DNA from: Naasia lichenicola
GTDB taxonomy: Bacteria; Actinomycetota; Actinomycetes; Actinomycetales; Microbacteriaceae
Assembly (NCBI RefSeq): GCF_004801885.1
Contig: NZ_SSSM01000001.1
Location: 620,001 to 684,000, forward strand
Length of the DNA stretch: 64,000 nt
Direction of reading: 5' to 3'
How positions within the stretch are numbered: the first letter of the stretch is position 1; every line of letters starts with the position of its first letter. Both the position numbers and the translations under genes were made by a program. This document shows, in pieces, positions 1-7,901 of the stretch. A model generated the notes under the pieces. The model was not told where the DNA came from, searched no databases, and saw only the letters and a program-made list of their open reading frames with translations.

Positions 1-1465
1 CCACGAGCGGCGCCCGCAGCGGGCCGGACCGGAAAGCGCCGCTGAGAACCCCGACCTCGACACCGCCGTTGATGACGGACTCGCCCTCGTCGTGCTCATC
101 GAGTCCGACGACGACCACCGCGATGTCCGCCTCCGCGGCGACCCCTGCGGCGGCTCGGGCGTCCGAGCGCGACGGCGTCAGGATCTCGACATCCGGCAGT
201 GCCTCGCGCAGCCCATCGAGGGGGGAGACGGTGGACGGAGGGCGAACGCGCGAGGAGCCGTGATCGCCGATGTTCTCCCGCGCGGCCAGGCGGCCGACGA
301 CGGCGAGGCGCCGGATCGACGAATCGAGGGGGAGCAGCGGCGCATCCCCGACCAGCTCGTTCTTCAGCAGCACGATCGACTCCGCGGCGACCCGCCGGGC
401 GAGATCGCGGTGCGCGGGGGAGGCGACAACCTCCGTGCCGGGTTCTGACTCGTCGCGGGTGGCCGCGTGCAGAACGGTGGTGCGCAGGATGCGGTGCGCC
501 GACTGCAGCACGGTCGAGCGCTCCAGAACCCCTGATCGCAGTGCATTCGGCAGCTCGCGAGCGCGGAGCAGGCGCAGCGGCATCTCCACGTCCATCCCCG
601 CCCTCAAGCTCGCGACCGCGTGGTGCGTGCCGAACACCCAGTCGCTCGTCACGAAGCCGGAGAAGCCCCATTCGTTCCGGAGCACATCGGTGAGCAGGGG
701 CGCGTTCACGTCCATGTACTCGCCGCGGACGCTGTTGTACGCGGTCATCACCGAGTCGACGCCCGCATCGACGACCGCCTTGAAGTGCGGCAGGTAGACC
801 TCGTGCAGCGCGTGGTCGTCGACCGAGACGTCGACCTCGAAGCGCTCGTTCTCCATCGAGTTGAGCGCAAAGTGCTTGACGCAGGCCATCACGTTCGCAC
901 GCAGGCCGCGGGTCATCGCGGATCCCATCCGACTGGTCAGCACGGAGTCCTCGCCGTAGCACTCCTGCGCCCGACCCCACGCGGGATGGCGGAGCAGGTT
1001 GACGCAGACGGAGGCGGAGTAGTTCGCTCCTCGGGCACGGGTCTCGAGGCCGATGGCGTGACCGACCTCCGCCTCGAGCGCGGGATTCCAGGTCGCCGCC
1101 CGCGCCATGGTCACCGGGAAGGCGGTGGAGGACCCGATCACCACGCCGCGAGCGCCGTCGCTGAACCGGATGCCCGGGATGCCGAGGCGGGGGACCTCGC
1201 CGGCCACGAAGGGGCGACGGCCGAGGAGCAGTGGGATGAACGGCAGCAGTCGGCGGGGGGAGTCACCGTCGAGCATGCCGAGCAGCTCGGCATCGGTCAG
1301 GCGGGCGATCAGCAGGTCGGCGGCCTCGTCCGCATCCAGCTCTCCCGCCCGGACGGCACCGACGATCTGGTCGTAGAGGGCGGGGTCCGAGGCGGTGCGG
1401 TTCGAGGCGGTGCGATCCGCTGGATCGTCTGCTCGTGCGGCACGATCCTCCGCACGCATCCCCAT
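1..1465 (-). CDS. Glycoside hydrolase family 3 (beta-glucosidase-like), C-terminus cut by window edge
   Basis: Hydrolyses terminal beta-linked sugars from glucosides or oligosaccharides, by family. About 488 residues are visible and the frame is still open at base 1. The N-terminal TIM-barrel motifs are clear: RFSDGARG, KHFALNSMENERF, and SDW with the family's catalytic Asp in the segment GFSGFVTSDWVFGTHH. No signal peptide is visible, so it is probably cytoplasmic. In-frame ATGs lie at 1465 and 1459; the longer is used because a weak -10-like CAGAAT lies 7 bases before it. The gene follows the FtsX-like permease on the same strand but is separated from it by a long palindrome. Family assignment is solid; substrate is unknown. 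Confidence 0.9.
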   Translation of the reverse strand, partial: MGMRAEDRAARADDPADRTASNRTASDPALYDQIVGAVRAGELDADEAADLLIARLTDAELLGMLDGDSPRRLLPFIPLLLGRRPFVAGEVPRLGIPGIRFSDGARGVVIGSSTAFPVTMARAATWNPALEAEVGHAIGLETRARGANYSASVCVNLLRHPAWGRAQECYGEDSVLTSRMGSAMTRGLRANVMACVKHFALNSMENERFEVDVSVDDHALHEVYLPHFKAVVDAGVDSVMTAYNSVRGEYMDVNAPLLTDVLRNEWGFSGFVTSDWVFGTHHAVASLRAGMDVEMPLRLLRARELPNALRSGVLERSTVLQSAHRILRTTVLHAATRDESEPGTEVVASPAHRDLARRVAAESIVLLKNELVGDAPLLPLDSSIRRLAVVGRLAARENIGDHGSSRVRPPSTVSPLDGLREALPDVEILTPSRSDARAAAGVAAEADIAVVVVGLDEHDEGESVINGGVEVGVLSGAFRSGPLRAPLV

Positions 1466-1515
1466 GCATGGAATTCTGCACCCTCAGCGACCGCCGCCTT
1501 CGCGCTCGCCCACGT

Positions 1516-1574
1516 GTGAGAAGCCGAAAAGTGCGGGAATCGGGGCCCGATAACCGCACTTTTCGGCTTCTCAC
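1516..1574. repeat. Long palindrome, copy 1 (21-bp arms, 17-base loop)
   Basis: The arms at 1516-1536 and 1554-1574 are perfect reverse complements; the left arm begins GTGAGAAGCCGAAAAG. It begins 12 bases after the FtsX-like permease stop and lies 51 bases before the GH3 start. A near-identical copy lies at 3859-3917. It could act as a transcription terminator for the upstream minus-strand gene, although there is no T-tract. Confidence 0.9.
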
Positions 1575-1585
1575 CGGCGGGCTGG

Positions 1586-2995
1586 CTAGTCGAACGCGAG
1601 GGCGGCGACGGGGGAGACCCGCGTCGCCCGGCGCGATGGGGCGAGCGATGCTCCGATCGTGAGAGCTGCGGCCGCGCCGATCAGGACGAGGAACAGCGGG
1701 AGCGGGATGGACGGCGGCACCAGGGTGCCGATCCCGTTCATGGAGCCGAGGATCGACTGCGCGCCCGCCCAGCCGTAGAACGTGCCGAGGACGAGCCCGA
1801 TGAGCACCGAGGCGACGGTCAGCTGCGCACTCTCGGCGAGGATCATCGAGCGCACCTGGTGTGCGGTGAAGCCGAGCGCGCGGAGCAGTCCGAGTTCGCG
1901 CGTGCGCTGCAGCACGCTGAGCGACAGGTTGTTCACCATCCCGACCGCGGCGATCAGCGCGCTGAAGCCGGTGATGACGGTGAAGACCGCGATGGTCGTG
2001 TTGAAGGACTGCTCGATGCCCGCGTAGTAGACCGGATCGTCCTGCACTGCCGAGATCAGCATGTGCTTGTAGCTCTCGAGGGCGACGCCGAACATCGTCA
2101 CGAGGGTGACGCCGATGACGAGGCCGATCGTCGTCCTCGAGCTGCGCTCCGGATAGCGGAGCGCGTTCTCGACGGCAAGCCGGGATGGCGCACTCCCGCC
2201 GAATGCGCGGCCCACGAGCATCAGCACGGGCGGCATCACCAGATGCGCGCCCAGCACGAGACCGGTGAAGGACAGCAGTCCGCCGACGATGCCGACCAGC
2301 ACGCCGAGTGGGGTGACCAGGCCGATGCCGACCCCGGCCAGCAGGATGCCGATCCCGGCCACGAACAGCGTGATCGCCGTTCCGTTGCGACCGCGGCGCG
2401 ACCGGGCCTGCTCGATGGTCAGCTCCTGCGCGGCCCCCGTCGCTGCCATCGGGGACACGGTGAGCACGCGGCGCGACCCGATCCACGAGGCGAGCCAGGT
2501 GGATAGCGCCACGGCCAGCATCGGCAGGAGGATCGTCGGGTCGAGATAGCTGTAGGCGATGTCGGGCAGAACGCCCGTGAACACCGCGATGCCCACCAGC
2601 CCCGCCGTGATCCCCATGCCCAGAGCACCGCCGAGCACCGATCCGATCACGCCGACGACCAGCCCCTCGCGGGCGACCTGACGGCGCTGCGTGGCCGCGC
2701 TCGACCCGATCAGGCGGAGCAGCGCGATGGTCCGGGTGCGTCCGGCGATGATCGTCGCGAATGTGTTCGCGGTGACGACGGCCCCCACGTAGACGGCGAT
2801 GGAGATGAACACCCAGGCGATCACGGCCAGCAGGTAGGAGACCGTCTCGCTCGAGCCTGTGACGTCATCCGCCCGGAGGGACGTGGCGAGCGCATCGATG
2901 GCGAGCAGCAGCGTCACCCCGAATGCGGAGCTGAGAGCGGTGACGATGAGGCTCGAGGCGTGCTCGCGCGGGCTGAACCGGCTGCGGCGGGTCAC
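1586..2995 (-). CDS. FtsX-like ABC transporter permease
   Basis: Membrane subunit of a MacB/LolCE-type ABC system, which typically extracts or exports lipids, peptides or lipoproteins at the membrane. The 469-residue protein shows two FtsX-type units, each with hydrophobic helices around residues 50-70, 105-140, 205-265, 290-310, 335-360 and 385-455, and the conserved RTRELGLLRALG segment before the last helices. It overlaps the ATPase gene by 4 bases (stop of the ATPase at 2992, start here at 2995), so the two are translationally coupled. Unlike MacB/LolC there is no large extracytoplasmic domain visible after the first helix. The substrate cannot be told from sequence. Confidence 0.9.
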   Translation of the reverse strand: MTRRSRFSPREHASSLIVTALSSAFGVTLLLAIDALATSLRADDVTGSSETVSYLLAVIAWVFISIAVYVGAVVTANTFATIIAGRTRTIALLRLIGSSAATQRRQVAREGLVVGVIGSVLGGALGMGITAGLVGIAVFTGVLPDIAYSYLDPTILLPMLAVALSTWLASWIGSRRVLTVSPMAATGAAQELTIEQARSRRGRNGTAITLFVAGIGILLAGVGIGLVTPLGVLVGIVGGLLSFTGLVLGAHLVMPPVLMLVGRAFGGSAPSRLAVENALRYPERSSRTTIGLVIGVTLVTMFGVALESYKHMLISAVQDDPVYYAGIEQSFNTTIAVFTVITGFSALIAAVGMVNNLSLSVLQRTRELGLLRALGFTAHQVRSMILAESAQLTVASVLIGLVLGTFYGWAGAQSILGSMNGIGTLVPPSIPLPLFLVLIGAAAALTIGASLAPSRRATRVSPVAALAFD

Positions 2996-3753
2996 TGGGC
3001 GGCCTCCATCTCGAGCATGAACCGGCTGATGTCGGAGGCGCTCGACCGAGGCAGGTCGGAGACCAGGCGACCGTCGGCGAGGAACAGGATGCGATCCGCG
3101 TAGCTCGCGGCGATCGGGTCGTGGGTGACCATCGCGATCGACTGTCCGTACTCGTGGGCCGCTGTCGCCAGCAAGGCGAGCACCTCACGGCTGGTCCGGG
3201 AGTCGAGGTTGCCGGTCGGCTCGTCGGCGAAGACCAGATCGGGCCGGGTGGCGAGGGCGCGGACGATGGCGACGCGCTGCTGCTGTCCGCCGGACAGCTC
3301 GTGCGGACGATGGCGGAGCCGGTCGCCGAGACCGAGCGAGGAGATCAGCTGATCGATCCAGGCGCGCTCCTCGGCCGATGGCCGACGGCCGTCCAGCTCG
3401 AACGGCAGCAGGATGTTGCCCTCGATGTCGAGGGTCGGAACGAGGTTGAACGATTGGAAGACGAAGCCGACCCGACGCCGGCGGAGCAGGGTGAGCTCGG
3501 TGTCGCCGAGGTGGGTGATCTCGGTCTCGCCGAGCCAGGCCGATCCGGAAGTCGCGGAGTCCATGCCCGCCATGATGTGCATGAGGGTGGACTTGCCGGA
3601 GCCGCTCGGGCCCATGATGGCGGTGAACTCGCCGGTGCGGATGCCGAGGCTGACGTCGTCGAGCGCCGTCACACGGTTGCCGGTGGATCCGTACTGCTTC
3701 GTGAGGCCTTCGACGCGAGCGACGAGCCCGCTGGCCGGGGGAGGAGTGGTCAT
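2992..3753 (-). CDS. ABC transporter ATP-binding protein (LolD/MacB type)
   Basis: ATPase that powers the FtsX-like permease encoded just downstream. In 253 residues it has Walker A GPSGSGKST (about residues 49-57), the Q-loop FVFQSFN, signature LSGGQQQR and Walker B LVFADEPTGNLD, the last typical of the LolD/FtsE/MacB branch. The ATG at 3753 is preceded by a leaderless-type -10 element. The pair is bracketed by two copies of a 21-bp-arm palindrome (1516-1574 and 3859-3917). Confidence 0.93.
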   Translation of the reverse strand: MTTPPPASGLVARVEGLTKQYGSTGNRVTALDDVSLGIRTGEFTAIMGPSGSGKSTLMHIMAGMDSATSGSAWLGETEITHLGDTELTLLRRRRVGFVFQSFNLVPTLDIEGNILLPFELDGRRPSAEERAWIDQLISSLGLGDRLRHRPHELSGGQQQRVAIVRALATRPDLVFADEPTGNLDSRTSREVLALLATAAHEYGQSIAMVTHDPIAASYADRILFLADGRLVSDLPRSSASDISRFMLEMEAAQ

Positions 3754-3759
3754 GCTCCG

Positions 3760-3765
3760 ACGCTA
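3760..3765 (-). promoter_or_regulatory. Leaderless-type -10 element for the LolD-like gene
   Basis: TAGCGT lies 6 bases before the ATG at 3753. In actinobacteria a TANNNT at this spacing implies transcription starting at or next to the start codon. No obvious -35 is seen. Confidence 0.55.
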
Positions 3766-3858
3766 GAAGTCGGAGGGATGGGCCACATCAGCCTCTGGTC
3801 TCGGGCGCTCCGCCGCGAGGATGAGGGAGCCGAGACGGATGGCGGCGTTGCGGCGACG

Positions 3859-3917
3859 GTGAGAAGCCGAAAAGTGCGGGAATGGGTCGTGAATAGCCGC
3901 AGTTTTCGGCTTCTCAC
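3859..3917. repeat. Long palindrome, copy 2 (21-bp arms, 17-base loop)
   Basis: The arms at 3859-3879 and 3897-3917 pair with one mismatch. The left arm is identical to copy 1 at 1516-1536 and the loop has the same 17-base length, starting GAAT in both. It lies 30 bases after the stop of the 45-residue membrane protein and 106 bases upstream of the LolD-like start. Confidence 0.9.
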
Positions 3918-3946
3918 CGCCCGGAGCAAGCGGCGCCAGGTGCGAT

Positions 3947-4084
3947 TCAGCGGAGGATGGCCGCGGGGACCACGACCACGGCGACGAACGCGACGACTCC
4001 TGCGAGCAGCCAGACGGGTGCACCGCCGACCGACGCCTTGTACCAGGGCGCCTTGTCGTAGTGGGATCTCTTGCGGCGGGCCAT
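3947..4084 (-). CDS. Small single-pass membrane protein (45 aa)
   Basis: No function recognised. The protein is basic at its N-terminus (MARRKRSHYDKAPWYK), followed by one hydrophobic helix at about residues 23-43 (PVWLLAGVVAFVAVVVVPAA), so it should sit in the membrane with the basic end inside. The ATG at 4084 has a leaderless-type TACCGT 7 bases upstream, which supports a real gene despite its length. It is divergent from the ABC-2 ATPase starting at 4257. Confidence 0.65.
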   Translation of the reverse strand: MARRKRSHYDKAPWYKASVGGAPVWLLAGVVAFVAVVVVPAAILR

Positions 4085-4091
4085 CTGCCCG

Positions 4092-4097
4092 ACGGTA
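4092..4097 (-). promoter_or_regulatory. Leaderless-type -10 element for the 45-aa membrane protein
   Basis: TACCGT lies 7 bases before the ATG at 4084 and is the main reason for accepting this short reading frame. Confidence 0.5.
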
Positions 4098-4256
4098 CTC
4101 GTGCTCGGATGCGGACTCGCTGATGGGCGGCCGATTGTCGCAGTCAGTTCACCTGATCGAAATACGTGGGCGCTCGAGGACCGGATGACAAAAGTCATGC
4201 CGTGCCGGTGACTCGCAGGACTGCCCGTGCCGAGCGTCGACGGATTGAATCGACGC

Positions 4257-5237
4257 ATGACGATCAGCCAATCCGCCCCGCAGGCCGCGACCGCGGCCGT
4301 CCATGCCGTCGGACTCACCAAGCGATACGGCAGGGTGACGGCTGTCGGCGGCATCGATCTCACCGTCCAGCCCGGAGAGGTCGTCGCCTTCCTCGGCCCG
4401 AACGGCGCGGGCAAGACGACCACCATCGACATGCTGCTCGGCCTGGCCAAGCCCGACGCCGGATCCGTGCAGGTCTATGGGCAGAGCCCGCGCAGCGCCA
4501 TCGCGCACGGCCTGGTCTCCGCCGTCATGCAGACGGGCGGGCTGCTCGAGGACATCACCGTACGCGAGACCGTGCAGCTGACGGCGTCCCTCTTCCCGAA
4601 CTCGCGCCCGGCGGACGAGGTGCTGAAGCGCGCCGGGATCCTCGACATCGGCGATCGCAACGTCAAGAAGTGCTCCGGCGGCCAGAAGCAGCGACTGCGC
4701 TTCGCGATGGCCCTGCTCTCCGACCCCGGACTGCTGATCCTCGACGAGCCGACCACGGGAATGGACGTCGAAGGACGCCGCGACTTCTGGAACGCCATCC
4801 GCGAGGACGCGAAGTCGGGCCGCACCGTCATCTTCGCCACCCACTACCTGGAGGAGGCCGACGCCTACGCCGACCGGATCATCCTGGTCCGACGCGGCAG
4901 GATCGTCGCCGACGGCACCGCGGCCGCCATCAAGAACCTGGCGTCCGGACGGACGATCCGTGCGTCGCTGCCGAACGCCGACGAGGCCGCGCTCCGCGCC
5001 ATCGTCGGCGTGAACTCGGTCGAGGTGCGGCAGGACAGCGTGCTTGTGCGCGCGGGCGACTCCGACGCGGTGGCCCGCTACCTGCTCACCCAGACGAGCG
5101 CGAAGGACGTCGAGATCACCTCGCACAACCTCGAGGATGCCTTCCTCGCCCTCACCTCCGACGACGCGGCCGCCGACTCGGCCGACTCGGCCGACGACAC
5201 GGCAGAGCTTTCCGAACCCATCAGGAGCAACGCATGA
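4257..5237 (+). CDS. ABC-2 type exporter ATP-binding protein
   Basis: ATPase of a drug/lipid-type exporter (DrrA/YhaQ class). The product starts MTISQSAPQ and is 326 residues long. It shows Walker A GPNGAGKTT (about residues 46-54), a degenerate signature CSGGQKQR in place of LSGGQ, Walker B LLILDEPTTGMD and a C-terminal extension rich in Ala/Asp. A GTG-free upstream alternative at 4227 exists, but 4257 fits the family start. The stop overlaps the next ATG (ATGA), and AGGAG at 5223-5227 serves the permease. Together with the downstream kinase and regulator this forms a four-gene operon, a layout typical of stress-induced ABC-2 exporters. Confidence 0.93.
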   Translation: MTISQSAPQAATAAVHAVGLTKRYGRVTAVGGIDLTVQPGEVVAFLGPNGAGKTTTIDMLLGLAKPDAGSVQVYGQSPRSAIAHGLVSAVMQTGGLLEDITVRETVQLTASLFPNSRPADEVLKRAGILDIGDRNVKKCSGGQKQRLRFAMALLSDPGLLILDEPTTGMDVEGRRDFWNAIREDAKSGRTVIFATHYLEEADAYADRIILVRRGRIVADGTAAAIKNLASGRTIRASLPNADEAALRAIVGVNSVEVRQDSVLVRAGDSDAVARYLLTQTSAKDVEITSHNLEDAFLALTSDDAAADSADSADDTAELSEPIRSNA

Positions 5238-6043
5238 GCACCATCGCCACATCCGCCGAGCGCCTCACCCGCTCGACACCGCCGCTGGGCGGCTTCAACC
5301 TGACGTTCCTCGCGATCGAGTTCCGACGTCGGCTGCGCAACCGGCGCACTCTCGCCTTCACGGTCGTCATGCCGGTGGCACTCTTCCTGCTCGTCGGCCT
5401 CCCGCTGAAGGACACCCCGCTCACCTCGCAGTCGATCGCCGACGGCGGGCTGAGCGTCGCGGCGTACATCCTCATCTCGATGGCGGTCTACGGCGCGATG
5501 GTCGCGTCGACGTCGGCCGGAGGGGCGGTCGCCGTGGAGCGCGCAACGGGCTGGAGCCGGCAGCTGCGCCTGACCCCGCTCAACCCGGTCGCCTACATCG
5601 CCACCAAGGTGGTCTCATCGCTCGTGCTCGGTCTGCTCGCCGTCGTGGCCACCTTCGCCGCCGGGCTGATCGCAGGCGTGCAGATGCCGGTGCAGGTCTG
5701 GATCCTGTCGGGGCTCGTGGCGTGGCTCGGTTCGCTCGTCTTCACGGCGCTCGGGCTGTTCATCGGCTACCTCGTGCCGACCGAGAACGTGATGCAGTTC
5801 CTCGGCCCGATCCTCGCGGTCCTGGCCCTGTTCGGCGGGCTGTTCACCCCGCTGGACCAGTTCCCGCAGGTGATCCAGGACATCGCCCGGTGGACGCCCG
5901 TCTACGGACTCGGCGAGATCGCCCGGGCGCCCCTGACCGGAGCCGACTTCGACATGCTCGCCGTGGTGAACATCGTGGTCTGGCTGGCGATCTTCGCCCT
6001 GGGTGCCGCGCTCGCGTTCCGCCGCGATACCAAGCGCGTCTGA
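5234..6043 (+). CDS. ABC-2 type transporter permease
   Basis: Membrane half of the exporter, 269 residues with six predicted helices (around residues 37-55, 77-97, 122-145, 151-178, 186-202 and 240-258). It contains the RATGWSRQLRLTPLNP loop and the LGLFIGYLVPTENVMQFLGP segment typical of ABC2_membrane permeases. It is coupled to the upstream ATPase through ATGA. The next gene, a sensor kinase, follows after 17 bases, so the exporter is probably controlled by that pair. Confidence 0.92.
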   Translation: MSTIATSAERLTRSTPPLGGFNLTFLAIEFRRRLRNRRTLAFTVVMPVALFLLVGLPLKDTPLTSQSIADGGLSVAAYILISMAVYGAMVASTSAGGAVAVERATGWSRQLRLTPLNPVAYIATKVVSSLVLGLLAVVATFAAGLIAGVQMPVQVWILSGLVAWLGSLVFTALGLFIGYLVPTENVMQFLGPILAVLALFGGLFTPLDQFPQVIQDIARWTPVYGLGEIARAPLTGADFDMLAVVNIVVWLAIFALGAALAFRRDTKRV

Positions 6044-6047
6044 CGCG

Positions 6048-6053
6048 TATCCT
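6048..6053 (+). promoter_or_regulatory. Leaderless-type -10 element for the histidine kinase
   Basis: TATCCT sits 7 bases before the GTG at 6061, suggesting that the two-component genes have their own promoter inside the operon. It also fixes the GTG rather than a far-upstream start that would run through the permease. Confidence 0.5.
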
Positions 6054-6060
6054 CGCGACC

Positions 6061-7218
6061 GTGAGTGAGCAGGATGGGGTGCACCAAGAGGTGCAGGAGG
6101 TGCAGCGGATCGGCGGCGCCCCGTCATCCCTCCGCGTCGGGCTGACCGGCCGCGGCGCCCGGCGCTGGTACGCGGGCGGGCTCGTCGGCCTCGCCTGGCT
6201 CGTCAACGCGGGCTTCGACATCTTCGGCGCGGTGCCGTCGACGACGGATCGGGTCGTCGTGGTCGCGCTGCTCATCGCCTACGGGGCCGCCTACCTGGTG
6301 ATCCCGCCGCTCAACTGGAGCGTCGCCGCTCGCTACCGCCTGCTGCTCCCGCTCGGGCTGCTGGCCCTGTCATTCGCCTTCGTGCCGTGGCTCGGCTTCG
6401 ATGTCTACGCACTGTGGGTCTATGTCGGCGTCGTCGCGGCCATGAGCCTGCTGGAGTTCCGAGTCATCCTGGGCCTCGTCATCGTGCTCACCGGCGTGGC
6501 GGTCTGGTTCGCGTCGCTCGCCGGCGAGACGGGGGATCAGCTCTTCTACCTGCCGGCGATCATCGCGTCGGTGTCGCTGATGATGGCCGCCTTCGCGCGA
6601 GTGATCAACGCGATGAACCAGCTGCGGGCGACCCAGCACGAGCTGGCCCGGCTCGCCGTCGACACGGAGCGCACCCGCGTGGCCCGGGACCTGCATGACA
6701 TCCTCGGCCACTCGCTCACCGTGATCACGGTCAAGGCGGAGCTGGCGGGGCGACTCGTCGAATCCGATCCGGTGCGGGCAGCTCGGGAGATCGGCGAGGT
6801 CGAGGATCTCGCCCGCGGCGCCCTGGCCGACGTGCGCTCGACCGTCTCCGGGTTCCGCGAAGTGAGCATCGCCTCCGAGCTGGCCGCAGCCCGCTCGGCG
6901 TTGGGCTCGGCGGGCATATCCGCGCAGCTTCCGGGCAGCGTCGACGACGTGCCGTCCGACTATCGGGAGCCGTTCGGCTGGGCCGTGCGCGAGGGCGTCA
7001 CCAACGTGCTCCGGCACTCTCGCGCGACGTCGTACACGATCACGCTCGGCGCGGATTTCGTCGAGGTCCGCGACGACGGCGCGACGACCGGGAGCGCGCT
7101 GGGCACAGGCCAGGGGTCCGGCCTCGCGGGGCTGCGCGATCGGATGGGCGCCGCCGGCCTGCGAGTCGAGGCGGAGCCGGTCAAGAGCGGCGGCTTCCGG
7201 CTGCGGGTGAGCGCGTGA
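6061..7218 (+). CDS. Sensor histidine kinase, DesK/HisKA_3 type
   Basis: Membrane sensor kinase of 385 residues. About five hydrophobic helices (residues 40-160) precede the dimerisation and phosphoacceptor segment RVARDLHDILGHSL, with His at about residue 212. A compact HATPase domain follows, with the N-box at VREGVTNVLRHS and the G-box at GTGQGSGLAGLRDRMG. This architecture matches kinases of the DesK/LiaS family. The start is GTG at 6061. The stop overlaps the regulator start in GTGA. It lies directly after an ABC-2 exporter, so it plausibly senses membrane or envelope stress handled by that exporter; this is inference from context. Confidence 0.92.
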   Translation: MSEQDGVHQEVQEVQRIGGAPSSLRVGLTGRGARRWYAGGLVGLAWLVNAGFDIFGAVPSTTDRVVVVALLIAYGAAYLVIPPLNWSVAARYRLLLPLGLLALSFAFVPWLGFDVYALWVYVGVVAAMSLLEFRVILGLVIVLTGVAVWFASLAGETGDQLFYLPAIIASVSLMMAAFARVINAMNQLRATQHELARLAVDTERTRVARDLHDILGHSLTVITVKAELAGRLVESDPVRAAREIGEVEDLARGALADVRSTVSGFREVSIASELAAARSALGSAGISAQLPGSVDDVPSDYREPFGWAVREGVTNVLRHSRATSYTITLGADFVEVRDDGATTGSALGTGQGSGLAGLRDRMGAAGLRVEAEPVKSGGFRLRVSA

Positions 7219-7826
7219 TCCGCCTGCTCATCGCCGACGATCAGGCGCTCGTCCGCGGCGCGCTCGCCGCACTGCTCGGCCTGGAGGCGGACATCGAGGT
7301 CGTCGCCGAGGTCGGGCGCGGCGACGAGGTAGTGCCGGCCGCACTCGACTCCGCTCCCGACGTGGCGCTGCTCGACGTCGAGATGCCCGGTCTCGACGGC
7401 ATCGCCGCGGCCGCCGCGCTCCGCGCTGCTCTCCCGACATGCCGGATCCTCATGGTCACCACCTTCGGTCGCGCCGGCTACCTGCGCCGGGCGATGCAGG
7501 CGGGCGCCAGCGGCTTCGTGGTCAAGGACACCCCTGCCCGCCAGCTCGCCGCCGCGGTGCGCACCGTCGCTGCGGGCGGGCGGGTGGTCGATCCGACGCT
7601 CGCCGCCGAGTCGCTGTCGAGCGGTGATTCGCCGCTCACCGAGCGCGAGACCGATGTGCTCTCGATCGCGCGCACGGGCGGCTCGGTCGCCGACATGGCG
7701 CTCAGCCTGCACCTCTCCGAGGGAACCGTGCGCAACTACCTCTCCAGCGCGATCGGAAAGACGAGCGCGCGCAATCGCGCCGACGCCATCCGCATCGCCG
7801 AGGAGCGCGGCTGGCTGCTGGGCTAG
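7215..7826 (+). CDS. Response regulator, NarL/LuxR family
   Basis: Partner of the upstream kinase. The 203-residue protein has a receiver domain (residues 1-120) with phosphoacceptor Asp54 in LLDVEMPGLDG, the switch Thr in MVTTFG and Lys in FVVKDTPAR. A LuxR-type helix-turn-helix follows (about residues 139-195, LTERETDVLSIARTGGSVAD). It starts with GTG at 7215, overlapping the kinase stop by 4 bases. By analogy with DesR/LiaR it probably controls the upstream exporter operon. Confidence 0.93.
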   Translation: MIRLLIADDQALVRGALAALLGLEADIEVVAEVGRGDEVVPAALDSAPDVALLDVEMPGLDGIAAAAALRAALPTCRILMVTTFGRAGYLRRAMQAGASGFVVKDTPARQLAAAVRTVAAGGRVVDPTLAAESLSSGDSPLTERETDVLSIARTGGSVADMALSLHLSEGTVRNYLSSAIGKTSARNRADAIRIAEERGWLLG

Positions 7827-7901
7827 CCGACCTCCGGTTGGCTGTCGGGTTCGTTGCCGGGGTCGGCAGGGCAGGATGGCAGCTGAGCCCCGGGAGGACG
7901 C

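Noticed and set aside
96-980. 294-codon minus-strand frame inside the GH3 region
   Set aside because: It is out of frame with the GH3 protein. The correct frame gives KHFALNSMENERF and SDW; this one is Arg-rich and motif-free.
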